From a virus: 37,375 bases of DNA. Below are positions 15,917-24,961 of the stretch, in pieces (position 1 is the stretch's first letter; each line of letters begins with the position of its first letter). The position numbers and the translations under genes were made by a program. The notes under the pieces are model-generated. The model worked only from the letters and a program-made list of their open reading frames with translations. It ran no database searches and was not told the origin of the DNA. The stretch is from positions 1 to 37,375 of IMG/VR virus record IMGVR_UViG_3300028735_000016, one strand, 5' to 3'.

Positions 15917-16590
15917 TACCACAATCCAAACAATTTAGTCAGACCAAGCCCGAGACTAGCAGCCATGCCGACGGGGCCAAGTAAGCCAAGCGCTGATTCT
16001 GCTCCCAAAGATCCGAGAACACCAGCTTCAGTAGCAGCCTGACCTCCAGCCGCAACTGCCTCTGGCACAGCAGAAGCACCAAGCATTTCAGCTCCTGTCA
16101 TTCCAACATTCTCCATCAATGGAGTCATCGCTGCTTCTGTCGCGGCCCTCTCGAGAAGAGGAGAAGCTGTGGCACTTGTCGAAAGAAGACCATATCCGCC
16201 AGCTTCCGGAGTATAGCCGCCAAGAAACGCAGCTGCATCAGCAGCTTCGGGAGTCATAGCTCCTGGAGTAAATGCCCCGCCGCTAAGAAAGGAAGGAGAC
16301 ATGTTCACTTTTCCCATTCCTGGCCCCACCATCTCCGAAACTATGCCGGCAGAATTTTCCCCCATTGGCATAGTCCAGCGATCATAGAGACGACTTGCGT
16401 CATTAAAAAGCTCCATTCCGCCTTTTCCAATCTTGTACATACCAACAACATCGCTAACAGAACTTAGCGGGTTAACTGGCTGTGGCGGAACAAAAGTTGT
16501 CGTTATTGTTGAACGCAATGGATTTTGCGCAGATTGTCGCTGCGCTTGGGGCTGCGTCATCTGGCTATAGACTCTGGGCTGATAAAACAT
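15916..16590 (-). CDS. Ala/Gly-rich internal virion protein
   Basis: This 224-residue protein has a Gln/Pro-rich N-terminus and a hydrophobic Ala/Gly/Leu-rich C-terminal third (LGSLGAESALGLLGPVGMAA). It has no catalytic motif. This profile is common for small ejection proteins that enter the membrane. Start ATG 16590 has AGGGTG upstream. It is followed immediately by the GNAT-like gene. Confidence 0.65.
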   Translation of the reverse strand: MFYQPRVYSQMTQPQAQRQSAQNPLRSTITTTFVPPQPVNPLSSVSDVVGMYKIGKGGMELFNDASRLYDRWTMPMGENSAGIVSEMVGPGMGKVNMSPSFLSGGAFTPGAMTPEAADAAAFLGGYTPEAGGYGLLSTSATASPLLERAATEAAMTPLMENVGMTGAEMLGASAVPEAVAAGGQAATEAGVLGSLGAESALGLLGPVGMAASLGLGLTKLFGLW

Positions 16591-16594
16591 AAGT

Positions 16595-16936
16595 TCACCC
16601 TATAATCAAGACACGAAAAGAGCGATCCGTTTGTGCATTGTTCGCATGTGTTACAACCGCACTTCTATTTGTTAATGTTGAAGAAGCGACATACATTGTC
16701 CCGTTTCCGATCTCTGCAGCAGCGTTTGCTGTTTGTGGCATAAACCATAAAAAACTGTTAGGAGTTAGCCGCGCATCTGTAATAGTAGTCGACGCTGCAT
16801 TAGCTGTTAAAGTCAAAGAAATAACAGCATTCAACTTTCCTTGAAGAAGGCTATTTACAGCAATAGCGAGCTTTCTTCTATGTTCTTCCGGCCTTATGCC
16901 AGTCAACGGAACTGCGCTGTATCCTTGTGTGCTCAT
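16595..16936 (-). CDS. Small beta-rich structural protein
   Basis: This 113-residue protein has an N-terminal helix (RKLAIAVNSLLQGK) followed by a beta-rich part (AVISLTLTANAASTTITDAR, NGTMYVASSTL). It resembles small phage capsid or tail accessory proteins. It starts in an ATGA overlap with the nozzle-like gene. Function is assigned only by position. Confidence 0.6.
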   Translation of the reverse strand: MSTQGYSAVPLTGIRPEEHRRKLAIAVNSLLQGKLNAVISLTLTANAASTTITDARLTPNSFLWFMPQTANAAAEIGNGTMYVASSTLTNRSAVVTHANNAQTDRSFRVLIIG

Positions 16937-18462
16937 CGCGATCCCTCATCACTCACGTCTTCATCTTCGACGCACACACCACTGAAATCTTTCCAGACAG
17001 CTTCGCTAGGAATCTTTGAACGAAATTTGTGATACCGCCCCGTTGTCCGAATACAAACAGAACCATCACTTTCCTGAGCAATGTCGCTTCCGTAAGAAGC
17101 AGGTTCCGAAAGAGTCCTTCTCCCACACCCAGAAACAGTGGCAGAAGAAACATCTATTAAGGGGCGAATTCTTGAAACTGTCGAAACACGACCCTTTATT
17201 ATTTCTAGGTCTGCAGTGTCGATCGTTGCTGCGAGATTGCTGCCATTTAAATACCCAAATTTGTGAGCAGAGTCAAACCCACCAAGAACAGCTTGTGCTC
17301 CTTTCCAGACAGGCGAGTCAAGAGAAAAAGCTAAACTTTCCATAGTTCCGAAGTCATCCAGATCTTCAAGCGTCTTCCCAAACGTCGCAGCTCGAAGAAG
17401 ATGTTCTAAGATTACAGCACCAGGTTCTGTTACTGTGAATTTGTCATACTCCGGACTATAGATTAAAAGTCTATTTAGTTGACCAGCAAAAGAACCAATC
17501 CCAGGATACGCGAAAAATATCAGCCCTGAAATAGGATCAGGAACAGACACTATTCTATTCTTGTATGTCGCTATAAGATCTTTGAAAAAGAACTCGTCAA
17601 TTCTTCCTTTCCCAATAGGCACAGCCGAAGCTCCGTCGAACGCGAAGAAGCCTTCTTCGCTTATCCCATAAGCAATGCCGCCACGCGCACAAACAGCGTC
17701 TTGGGCTATAATCCCCCTTCCACTTTCAACAGGTTGAAATTCAAAAATAGCGGGAAGCCCAGAATACACCATTCTTTGAATAGATCGCTCAAAGAAAATG
17801 CCAGCATGAGCTGCCCCAAGATTACTTACGATGTTCTGCAACACCCCGTGCGAACCTGGAATATCCTGAAAGTCGGACAGTGCATTTACAGCATCTTGCG
17901 TTCCAGGTATTGGTGCGTTAGTTGGATCATTTTCTGCCAACCAATGAACTCGCTGCGTCTGAACTCCAGAAGTTGTTTCGTTCGTATTTCCGAGAACAAC
18001 CCAATCCTTGACCACAGCAACAACTTTAGCTTTCAATGTTGTCAGTCCTGACGTTATCATATTCGCAAACTTAGTGCTCGTCCCTTCCACATAACTTTGA
18101 ATTTCGTCCGTGTAGTTTGTAGCAATGACTCTGTTGCCAAAAATCGCCATGCTCCATTTGTCTTCTGGAGATGTAGTATATGACCCCGCGTCTCGTGTTA
18201 CGTCGATCGGAGTAGTACTGGCAGCAGTTAGACGATAAAGCTTTGCCGCGTCGCCAGCAAACACCCTCACAACACCGCTCAGGGCTGTTACTGACAATCC
18301 TCCCTGACATCTCGCTGCCAAGGCACTGGAAAAGGGTTGAAAACTAGCCAAAGGCCCGTACGACAATTTAGATCTCGGAACAACATTGTATATTGCTGCC
18401 GAACCAACTGGTGGAACGTTTTGCTGATCTGGAGTAAAGTCAGCAACAGGAAAAAACGCCAT
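16933..18462 (-). CDS. Tail nozzle-like protein (P22 gp10 / T7 gp12 type)
   Basis: This 509-residue beta-rich protein has propeller-like repeats (GGLSVTALSGVVRVFAGD, WSMAIFGNRVIATNY, GVLQNIVSNLGAAHAGIFFE). It resembles the DNA-stabilising tail nozzle proteins of short-tailed phages. It lies directly after the adaptor gene, the expected order. It starts at 18462 in an overlap with the adaptor stop. The assignment to nozzle comes from size, composition and order rather than a short motif. Confidence 0.7.
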   Translation of the reverse strand: MAFFPVADFTPDQQNVPPVGSAAIYNVVPRSKLSYGPLASFQPFSSALAARCQGGLSVTALSGVVRVFAGDAAKLYRLTAASTTPIDVTRDAGSYTTSPEDKWSMAIFGNRVIATNYTDEIQSYVEGTSTKFANMITSGLTTLKAKVVAVVKDWVVLGNTNETTSGVQTQRVHWLAENDPTNAPIPGTQDAVNALSDFQDIPGSHGVLQNIVSNLGAAHAGIFFERSIQRMVYSGLPAIFEFQPVESGRGIIAQDAVCARGGIAYGISEEGFFAFDGASAVPIGKGRIDEFFFKDLIATYKNRIVSVPDPISGLIFFAYPGIGSFAGQLNRLLIYSPEYDKFTVTEPGAVILEHLLRAATFGKTLEDLDDFGTMESLAFSLDSPVWKGAQAVLGGFDSAHKFGYLNGSNLAATIDTADLEIIKGRVSTVSRIRPLIDVSSATVSGCGRRTLSEPASYGSDIAQESDGSVCIRTTGRYHKFRSKIPSEAVWKDFSGVCVEDEDVSDEGSR

Positions 18463-19097
18463 TACGGAGCCCCAGTGTTAATACGCATTCGAAGACCAGA
18501 ACCTTGTTGATCAGCGCCGTCAGAAGCATAGATGCTGTCAAGAATTCTTTCTCTGTCCTGGGCGAACAATAACGCTTTCTGGCTGCCGTAATACGCATAC
18601 GCTTCTGCTAAAGAAGCATAAAGATAGACTTTAGGATGAGACGCCAGCAGCCAGTTACTTGTTACGGTTGCGCTTAAAGCAGGAAGAGCGTAATAGCACA
18701 ATGTTGCTGTGTAGGCAGTATCCGGAGGAGGCATAACACGCAACTGCTTATTTTGAAATGTGTAGAAGCTCGGAACTCCTGGGGCTGACTCTGAATCCCA
18801 ATCATCTGCAATGCGAGGAGACACATAAGATAAACTTTGCGCGACGGGGGAAGTCAGTTTCAGTGTTCTTATTCGATATGCCCCAAGCGGAAGATCTGTA
18901 AATTCTTCTTCAATAGAAAAATCGTCGTCAACTTCTTCTCCTTGTCGAACAGCAAGTCTGCTAAGAGAAAGACGCATTTCATTTTCAGCAAGCTGGATCC
19001 ATGTAGGAGCACGAGTTACAGCATCACTGTCGCCCGCTCTATTTAAGAATGCCAACAGCTCGCTTTGAAGTGTTGCGTAAGTTGTTATGAGCGCCAC
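18462..19097 (-). CDS. Head-tail adaptor protein (gp6/SU10 adaptor type)
   Basis: This is a 211-residue protein. The start is chosen at GTG 19097, which overlaps the previous TAG and has GGGGAG about 6 nt upstream. WIQLAENEMRLSLSR and a C-terminal helix pair (VYLYASLAEAYAYYGSQKA) are typical of phage adaptor proteins that bind under the portal. The middle is a beta insertion (FYTFQNKQLRVMPPPDTAY). The neighbouring nozzle-like gene supports this. Confidence 0.8.
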   Translation of the reverse strand: MALITTYATLQSELLAFLNRAGDSDAVTRAPTWIQLAENEMRLSLSRLAVRQGEEVDDDFSIEEEFTDLPLGAYRIRTLKLTSPVAQSLSYVSPRIADDWDSESAPGVPSFYTFQNKQLRVMPPPDTAYTATLCYYALPALSATVTSNWLLASHPKVYLYASLAEAYAYYGSQKALLFAQDRERILDSIYASDGADQQGSGLRMRINTGAP

Positions 19098-19522
19098 TAC
19101 ACTCTCCCCGGCCAAACACGAAACGCTGAATGATTCGCGTCGTTCAGAAACTCGTTCACCACTTTCCCCTTAAAGTCTCGCATAGCTAATCCTCGAATAT
19201 TTAGCCATGCTTCAATTATGATCAGAGGAACTCTAGCTGCAAGATAGAAGTCGCCAGCCTTGTTTTTCCCAGCATCTGAACCGCCTTCTCTCGACATTCG
19301 CTTCGCATTTTCTAAAACAGGTTCAACATCTTGAACCCGTTCTAAAGTGAATTTCTTTTCTTGTTCATCATAATGAAGATATTCAATAACTTCTCCTAGC
19401 TCCGAATCTCCGCTCACGCGCCACGCATCAGCCTGTTTCGGCGGAGCTATTGCGTCGTGAGGGAGAATCGGATCAGGCGTTGCTGTCTCTAGTTCCTTAG
19501 TAAGTTCGCTGAAGTCGAGCAA
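19097..19522 (-). CDS. Conserved phage head protein, unknown function
   Basis: This 141-residue protein, if started at TTG 19522, has GAGGA at a suitable distance. Upstream in-frame codons lie inside the previous gene. The C-terminal half (YLAARVPLIIIEAWLNIRG, then VNEFLNDANHSAFRVWPGR) is a pattern I recognise from podovirus head modules without a known job. It is located between the small decoration-like gene and the adaptor. Confidence 0.65.
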   Translation of the reverse strand: MLDFSELTKELETATPDPILPHDAIAPPKQADAWRVSGDSELGEVIEYLHYDEQEKKFTLERVQDVEPVLENAKRMSREGGSDAGKNKAGDFYLAARVPLIIIEAWLNIRGLAMRDFKGKVVNEFLNDANHSAFRVWPGRV

Positions 19523-19532
19523 AGGTAAATCC

Positions 19533-19913
19533 TCAGTTTCCGATAAGGACAGAAAGCACAACCGGAGCGGCACCGCTGCCGCCGCCAGAAGGAACAATTT
19601 TCAGCGAACCACCCCGAGTTACAAACGCTGTCGTGCTGGGCGCGATTTCAGCTTCGCTAACATTACCAGCTGCTGAGCCAGAACTAGCGACAACGACAGC
19701 CCCACCTGTAACAGCAGTGTAAGACACACTGCCCGGAGGAGCATAGTACAATGTATATGTCTCATCAGCAACAGTAAGCGCAGCGCCGATACACGAAGAA
19801 AACAACTTAACACGACCAGTCTTCATAACTGGAATGTAGGTCGTCGTGTCAAGTGCCGCAAGAATTACCGAATGAACGACATCCCCGGCTTGATTTTGAA
19901 TGGGAACACTCAT
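19533..19913 (-). CDS. Small structural protein, possibly decoration or fibre base
   Basis: This 126-residue protein is rich in Thr, Ser, Val and Gly with alternating beta pattern (GGAVVVASSGSAAGN) and a GGGSG linker before the last strand. It starts at ATG 19913 in a TAATG overlap, with AAAGGAG upstream. A virion surface role is plausible from its composition and place after the capsid gene. No family was recognised. Confidence 0.6.
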   Translation of the reverse strand: MSVPIQNQAGDVVHSVILAALDTTTYIPVMKTGRVKLFSSCIGAALTVADETYTLYYAPPGSVSYTAVTGGAVVVASSGSAAGNVSEAEIAPSTTAFVTRGGSLKIVPSGGGSGAAPVVLSVLIGN

Positions 19914-20221
19914 TAACTTTCTCCTTTACTGGCTTGTGTGGGGGGAACAAGAATTACAGAGAACCGCTTCTTATCCAGAGCGATAGCTGCTGAGACGCTG
20001 ACAAGATAATCTTTCCAGAATTCCATCGGCGTTTTTTCATCAGCCCACGGCTGATTTTCACTGATGCACTTAACCCAGACTTTGCCAGACCGAACTTTAT
20101 TCTGAAGATCTTTCTCAGAAAATTGGCTATTAGCTTCTGGGGGCGCAACTTGTCTTCGCTTCCTGGGATCTTCAATTTGTTTGTTCATCTCAGCAAGGAT
20201 GGGATCATCTTCATCAACCAT
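19913..20221 (-). CDS. Hypothetical head-module protein
   Basis: This 102-residue protein is charged and Pro/Lys-rich at the N-terminus (EDPRKRRQVAPPEAN), followed by a compact domain (KVWVKCISENQPW, EFWKDYLVSVSAAIAL). AAAGGAGAGCATC precedes ATG 20221. It is the first gene after the capsid terminator hairpin. Function unknown. Confidence 0.65.
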   Translation of the reverse strand: MVDEDDPILAEMNKQIEDPRKRRQVAPPEANSQFSEKDLQNKVRSGKVWVKCISENQPWADEKTPMEFWKDYLVSVSAAIALDKKRFSVILVPPTQASKGES

Positions 20222-20242
20222 GATGCTCTCCTTTAGAAAAGT

Positions 20243-20267
20243 GAGGCGGAGAGAACATCTCCGCCTC
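20243..20267 (-). terminator. Hairpin terminator after the capsid gene
   Basis: GAGGCGGAGA (20243-20252) and TCTCCGCCTC (20258-20267) form a perfect 10-bp stem with a 5-base loop. Read leftward, it is followed by ACTTTTC. It probably lowers transcription after the capsid gene so that capsid is made in excess of tail proteins. Confidence 0.85.
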
Positions 20268-20279
20268 GTTGGTTATCAG

Positions 20280-21215
20280 TTAGGACGTAGTCAGATCAGC
20301 CACAACAGCCGAACCAGCTTCGTTTCGTGCTTCGAGGGTGTACTCTACAAGAATGGCACCTTTCGCGGCGTCGCCAGTCGGCGCGATGTCTATTGTGAAC
20401 ATCGGGCGCAGATAAGCAATAGCCCACAACTCAGTGGTCAGTAAATGCAGAGTGCGATCGCGAGAAAAACGATTAGCGACAATCTGATGCGTGCCAAAAT
20501 CTGACACATAGATATCGACCGCCGTAATCAACTTCTTGCCCGTCGAATCAGTCGTGCGTGTGGTGTTGCCTGAGAACGCGCTTATGACCTGCTTGTTAAA
20601 AGCACCAGGCATAATCAAGTCCACATCACCACCAGCTGTCCAGGCTTGCTGAAGACCAGTCTTCAACAGTCCTTCGGTTAGCGCACGCTGAGTGCCATCG
20701 GTCGCTGCCGTTGAGTCAGAACCGTTGGCGCCCGTCGCACCGCGTTGGGCATTAGTCGTGTACCACGCTTCCAAGCTACGCAGCTGACGAGCCGTAGTAG
20801 AATTGCCAGTTACTTTTGCTTGGTTCCGTGTTACGATGTACTCCATATCACGACGAAGTTCTTTAGACTTCTTCATGATCTGGTACACCATTTCTTTAGT
20901 GCGGCCAGCCTTCTTCACAGCATCTTGCGTGCCAGAAACAACACAAGTTTTATAGCTGATTTGACACTGGTTATCGACGCGAGTAGTCGGTGTTACAGCT
21001 CCGTAAGAAAAATCGTCACCTTCGAGCTGAGCATTCGCAGCAGCCGCAGCCAAAGCGTCCGTCTGCCATTCATGCTTAACACCTTCGCTTTTTGTAGTCC
21101 CGATTCTTGCCAAGAACGGTGTATCCGTGGGAGAAATGGTGTAAATCTGATCCACCAAGTCTTCTCGGTTACCGATCATAGAATACGTCAGGGCTGTATT
21201 TTCTACAATAGCCAT
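20280..21215 (-). CDS. Major capsid protein, SU10 family
   Basis: This 311-residue protein has the characteristic N-terminal region of the SU10-type major head protein: NREDLVDQIYTISPTDTPFLARIG, then KHEWQTDALA. The HK97-like fold is expected. Start ATG 21215 has GGAGC upstream and is preferred over the in-frame codon at 21263, which lies in the scaffold gene. It is flanked by the scaffold gene upstream and the terminator hairpin downstream. Confidence 0.93.
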   Translation of the reverse strand: MAIVENTALTYSMIGNREDLVDQIYTISPTDTPFLARIGTTKSEGVKHEWQTDALAAAAANAQLEGDDFSYGAVTPTTRVDNQCQISYKTCVVSGTQDAVKKAGRTKEMVYQIMKKSKELRRDMEYIVTRNQAKVTGNSTTARQLRSLEAWYTTNAQRGATGANGSDSTAATDGTQRALTEGLLKTGLQQAWTAGGDVDLIMPGAFNKQVISAFSGNTTRTTDSTGKKLITAVDIYVSDFGTHQIVANRFSRDRTLHLLTTELWAIAYLRPMFTIDIAPTGDAAKGAILVEYTLEARNEAGSAVVADLTTS

Positions 21216-21216
21216 T

Positions 21217-22236
21217 TTAAGCTCCTTGTTCGATGAGAGCGGCAATGTGGGCGGCTTTCTCATCCAGAGTTTGTGCGCCCCTTGCCTTTTTCAAAAGACC
21301 CACTTTTTGATCTGAACTCAACGCTGCTCCGGTTGTGCTTGCCTGGCGAACTATGTTAGTCGGCTGAGGGACAACTTTTTTCGCCGCTGCCGCCTTCACA
21401 TTCGCTTGGTACTGGCGCCACGCCATCGCATCTCGAAGAACAGGGATATATCGGTGATCGACAATAACCTTTACTTCTTCGGGAGAAAAGCCATAAAAGT
21501 CAACAGCAGACTTTCGAACATCTGCCATTATTTCCGCGGCTTTCTTGCTATCCTTAAATTCTGGGAACTTATCGGACAGCACTGCGAATTCTCGGTCTAA
21601 GTGTTCGATCAATCTCTGATGCTGCAACTGAGCTTGCTGCTGTCGAGCACCTTGGAGGACCCCAACAAAAGCATCGTACTCTGAGGCTAGGGCAGGATTT
21701 TCCTTCTTCATCCTCAAGTAGTCTGCTTGGCTCTTAATTTCCGAGAACTTAGCTGGCATCAATTGATTTGCCAACTCGTTCAGTCGTTGTAGTTCGCTCG
21801 CATAGTAGGCTTGTGCTTCAGAAGCTTGGCGCTGAACATTACTAATGTCCCGCTCCTTCGCTGCTAAAGTACGCGAGCGTTCTGACAAGAATGCTTCTCG
21901 CTCATTCTCTCGAGCAACAATTCTCTCTTGCGCCCAAGTGGGAAGTGACTTAAAAGCTTCCTTATCGTCGCTCGGCCAGCTAATTGGAGGCTCGATGGCA
22001 GACGTTGTAGTCTGTTCGGGTTTCTCTGCTTCGCTGGTCTTATCTTTTCCCTCGCCGATGGCCTTTTTCGGAGGTTCGGTTACAGCGCTTTCCCCTGCGG
22101 CCGCAGCGCTAGCAGCGGTCTTATCAGGATTATTGTCTTCATCCTTTTCAATTGTATTGAGGACGTTCGTCATCCGGTCATCAAACGAACCAGATGAAGC
22201 GGTCTGGTCTTCGCCAGTGGCAGCTTCTTCGTCCAT
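21217..22236 (-). CDS. Scaffolding protein
   Basis: This 339-residue protein is acidic and disordered at the N-terminus, with a long central coiled coil (ERIVARENEREAFLSERS, and a Gln-rich run HLDREF preceded by QQQAQLQHQR) and a basic, helical C-terminus. This is the usual scaffold profile, and it lies immediately before the capsid gene. ATG 22236 follows AAAGGAG; the GTG at 22245 overlaps that ribosome-binding site and is unlikely to be used. Confidence 0.85.
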   Translation of the reverse strand: MDEEAATGEDQTASSGSFDDRMTNVLNTIEKDEDNNPDKTAASAAAAGESAVTEPPKKAIGEGKDKTSEAEKPEQTTTSAIEPPISWPSDDKEAFKSLPTWAQERIVARENEREAFLSERSRTLAAKERDISNVQRQASEAQAYYASELQRLNELANQLMPAKFSEIKSQADYLRMKKENPALASEYDAFVGVLQGARQQQAQLQHQRLIEHLDREFAVLSDKFPEFKDSKKAAEIMADVRKSAVDFYGFSPEEVKVIVDHRYIPVLRDAMAWRQYQANVKAAAAKKVVPQPTNIVRQASTTGAALSSDQKVGLLKKARGAQTLDEKAAHIAALIEQGA

Positions 22237-22249
22237 TGCTCTCACTCCT

Positions 22250-22534
22250 TTATAGGTTGCGGGTTGCTCCGGCTTTCGCCCGAGCTTCTTTCTCAGCAGC
22301 TTTTCGTTCTTCGAACTTACCGCTGGAAACCATTTCTTCTAGAAACGCCAAAAGCTTGTTCGTCGCTAGAAGCAAAAAGTAGAATTCTTCTCTCTCCTTC
22401 GTCTGTTCGGGCTGAGTCCTTGACCAACCCTGGAAAGCCTGAAGCTGGACAGCTTCTACAGTTGCCTTAAAATCTTCTGACTTCAGCAACGCAGCTGCCG
22501 CTCTTCCCTTCTGAATCAGAGCATTGTCAGCCAT
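22250..22534 (-). CDS. Small helical head-module protein
   Basis: This 94-residue protein is helical and charged, with KFEERKAAEKEARAKAG at the C-terminus. It overlaps the portal stop by 8 nt and precedes the scaffold gene. No family was recognised; its place suggests an assembly accessory. Confidence 0.7.
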   Translation of the reverse strand: MADNALIQKGRAAAALLKSEDFKATVEAVQLQAFQGWSRTQPEQTKEREEFYFLLLATNKLLAFLEEMVSSGKFEERKAAEKEARAKAGATRNL

Positions 22535-24701
22535 TTTGCCCCCCGCTTAAAAGTTCAGGCGATTTATGTATAGTTTGCGCCGCTGCAATCTGAGCATCCA
22601 ATCTCTTCATCTCGAGATCAATTTCTTTCATCTGGAGTTCTCGGTTCTTTATTTCCAGAGCTATAAGGTCTTTCTGTTGCTCCGAAGAAGGTGGTGGAGG
22701 AGGGGGAGGATTAGCTCTGATCTTTTCTTCGAAGACATCAGGATCCATGTAATAAGGTTCTGGCGTCTTCCAGCCAATAGCTTCAATAAGCTTAGCAAGT
22801 TTGTTATAGATATTTTTCGCGTCAAGCAAGGGGCCGTTTACTCCGCCCTGCATCTGAACAATGCGAGCATCTAAGTCTAGCATCTGCATCGCTATCATTG
22901 TTTGCTGTTGTTTGTTTCCAGTCCCAATGCCGACAGACACACTTACATCCATACGATCTTTCCAGTCGCGAGGATTGATCGTCGTCCACTTATTTCGAAG
23001 CTTCATTACCTTTTGAACATCTTCGTTCTGACAAGTAAGCTTGAAAATGCGCCGGAACAGTCGTTTCACACCAGTTTCAGCAAAGATCCGCGCAATCATT
23101 TCTATACGTTGCTGACCAGCATTCTGAATCATCGTCATGCCGGTTGCTGTCTTATTCAAGCTGTCTGCGTTTAAGCCTTGATTATAGCGCGTCACTCCTG
23201 TTCTTTGCTCGCGCACAGAATCAATATATTCTATCATCTGCAACGCTTGCGGGGTGGCCAATGTCGTTTGAATCGGAACTAGTGCTGCAGGGTTCTTTAG
23301 TCTCACAATACCACCGGCGCGAACATCTTGCAAATCGTCCAAATTCACTTGCTCACTGACAACCCCCATTCGTGGCTTGTTAGCAAGATATATGCTGTCA
23401 AGAGCACCACGAATCAAAGCTGTCTTTATATCTTGTATATCTCTTGTCTGATCAAACAGAGACTGACCAAAAAACTTATGTGGCTCAGGAATTGGTGTTA
23501 GGTCAGAAAACGCATGATCATCAGTTTCGTCGTTCGAAAGAATCTTTGTTACTTGCCCCGACGAATCTCCTATTGCTGTAATCTTTCGCCACTCAGCAAC
23601 TCCATCCTTATCAAAATCGACCTTCATATAGATTTCAGTCACCCACACTTTCTTCATGCTGAAATCTAAGTTCGTCGCTAACTCGCCAGAAAGAATGGCG
23701 CCTTCGCCTTCAAACCGCGTTTGTCGCTCTTGTGTATTGTCGATAAAGGTGTTGTCTGGTAATGCCTTCAACATTTCCAAATCAAACCCACATTCGACAA
23801 GATCGCTCACTGTCCGCCGACAACGATGGCCAACGAAACCAGTTTCCTGCAAACTAACTGTTCTTCGCTCGATGATGAACTCATCCGGGGGGACGTTTTC
23901 AATACGAATTCGGCGCTCAGGCTTAGCGAGAAGAAGTGTACAGTTAAACAATGAAATTGGTTGTGGAACCTGTTGCCTTGTCACAGGATCAACAATCATA
24001 ACAACATCGTTATAAGACTCTTCTTCCAATATCTCAAAGCTCTGATCCATCTTCAATGCGTCAAGTTGTTCCTGAGTCAGGCCGTGGTAGCGTTCTCTTG
24101 TCTTCTTTATACGAACGTCGTACCAAGACTTAACAATCCCGTTCTTCTTTAACAAAGCATCTTTGAACCATGTCAGCAGAATGAGAAATCCTTCGTTCTC
24201 TTCCATGAATATGTGATTTATGTAGTCCGTTGCCTGTTGCGCAGAATCTTCGTCTTCTGGGCCATTGGGCCGGAAAACGACGACCTGATCTCCGCCAGTG
24301 AAGATGCGAACGAGAGAAGGAAGAATAGAATCAATGGCTTCAGCCACATCGCGGCTAACAACTCTTGAACATCCTTCTACTTCATCGCCGCGAAGATCGC
24401 CACGATAATACTTATCTGCTAAAATACGATTCTGAGAAAGAATGCCGCCGCCATCGTCGTTCCATTGATGGCTCTGTTGAAGCTTTGCGTTTACAATCGC
24501 AAGAAGATCGCTCTCCGTCATCAAAGGTTCTTTTTTATTTCCTTGCTCCGGCTGTAGATGGCTGATGACTTCTCCCCCGCTATCTCTTGGCCCCAGCAAC
24601 GAAATTGCTAAGCCGACAGCGTGCGGAAGATCTTGGTCGCGCTCATCTGGAAGAAGCGGAGCATGAGTCGGATCAAAACTTTGTCCTGAAAAATCATTCA
24701 T
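22527..24701 (-). CDS. Portal protein
   Basis: This 724-residue protein is the DNA entry/exit channel of the capsid. Recognisable regions are the N-terminal YYRGDLRGDE and RVVSRDVAEAIDSILPSL, the ENVPPDEFIIE strand, QSLFDQTRDIQDIKTAL, and the tunnel segment GVTRYNQGLNADSLNKTATG. A Pro run (residues about 670-677) and a coiled-coil-like C-terminus (LQMKEIDLEMKRLDAQIAA) follow, as in the large P22/SU10-type portals. ATG 24701 has GGAG upstream and overlaps the preceding stop (ATGA). Confidence 0.93.
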   Translation of the reverse strand: MNDFSGQSFDPTHAPLLPDERDQDLPHAVGLAISLLGPRDSGGEVISHLQPEQGNKKEPLMTESDLLAIVNAKLQQSHQWNDDGGGILSQNRILADKYYRGDLRGDEVEGCSRVVSRDVAEAIDSILPSLVRIFTGGDQVVVFRPNGPEDEDSAQQATDYINHIFMEENEGFLILLTWFKDALLKKNGIVKSWYDVRIKKTRERYHGLTQEQLDALKMDQSFEILEEESYNDVVMIVDPVTRQQVPQPISLFNCTLLLAKPERRIRIENVPPDEFIIERRTVSLQETGFVGHRCRRTVSDLVECGFDLEMLKALPDNTFIDNTQERQTRFEGEGAILSGELATNLDFSMKKVWVTEIYMKVDFDKDGVAEWRKITAIGDSSGQVTKILSNDETDDHAFSDLTPIPEPHKFFGQSLFDQTRDIQDIKTALIRGALDSIYLANKPRMGVVSEQVNLDDLQDVRAGGIVRLKNPAALVPIQTTLATPQALQMIEYIDSVREQRTGVTRYNQGLNADSLNKTATGMTMIQNAGQQRIEMIARIFAETGVKRLFRRIFKLTCQNEDVQKVMKLRNKWTTINPRDWKDRMDVSVSVGIGTGNKQQQTMIAMQMLDLDARIVQMQGGVNGPLLDAKNIYNKLAKLIEAIGWKTPEPYYMDPDVFEEKIRANPPPPPPPSSEQQKDLIALEIKNRELQMKEIDLEMKRLDAQIAAAQTIHKSPELLSGGQNG

Positions 24702-24961
24702 GCCCAAACTCCGAGCACCGCTTCTCCGTCTTTTTTCGGCGCAATCTTTATTTTGTCGTTAGGTGAAATACCGAACGGAGCGCGAATGCATGCGTAATAC
24801 TTTTCCGGATTGCCACGCGCAGCAACCGCCTCTTGCCCGTCTTTTGCTTCAACCGCCGCGGCCCCTTTATACGTCCCGATTACCTGCGTAAAAAAGCCGC
24901 AAAAATATTCAAGCTCTTCCTTAGTGTCGGCTTCGAGATACGTGTCGATTAATTTCGTCAT
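24698..24961 (-). CDS. Small hypothetical protein before portal
   Basis: This is an 87-residue protein with an acidic helix (DTYLEADTKEELEYFCGFF) and a basic C-terminal strand region (NDKIKIAPKKDG). Start ATG 24961 overlaps the stop of the spike gene (ATGA) with GAGGGTG upstream. It shares the higher GC look of the spike gene and may have arrived with it. Confidence 0.65.
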   Translation of the reverse strand: MTKLIDTYLEADTKEELEYFCGFFTQVIGTYKGAAAVEAKDGQEAVAARGNPEKYYACIRAPFGISPNDKIKIAPKKDGEAVLGVWA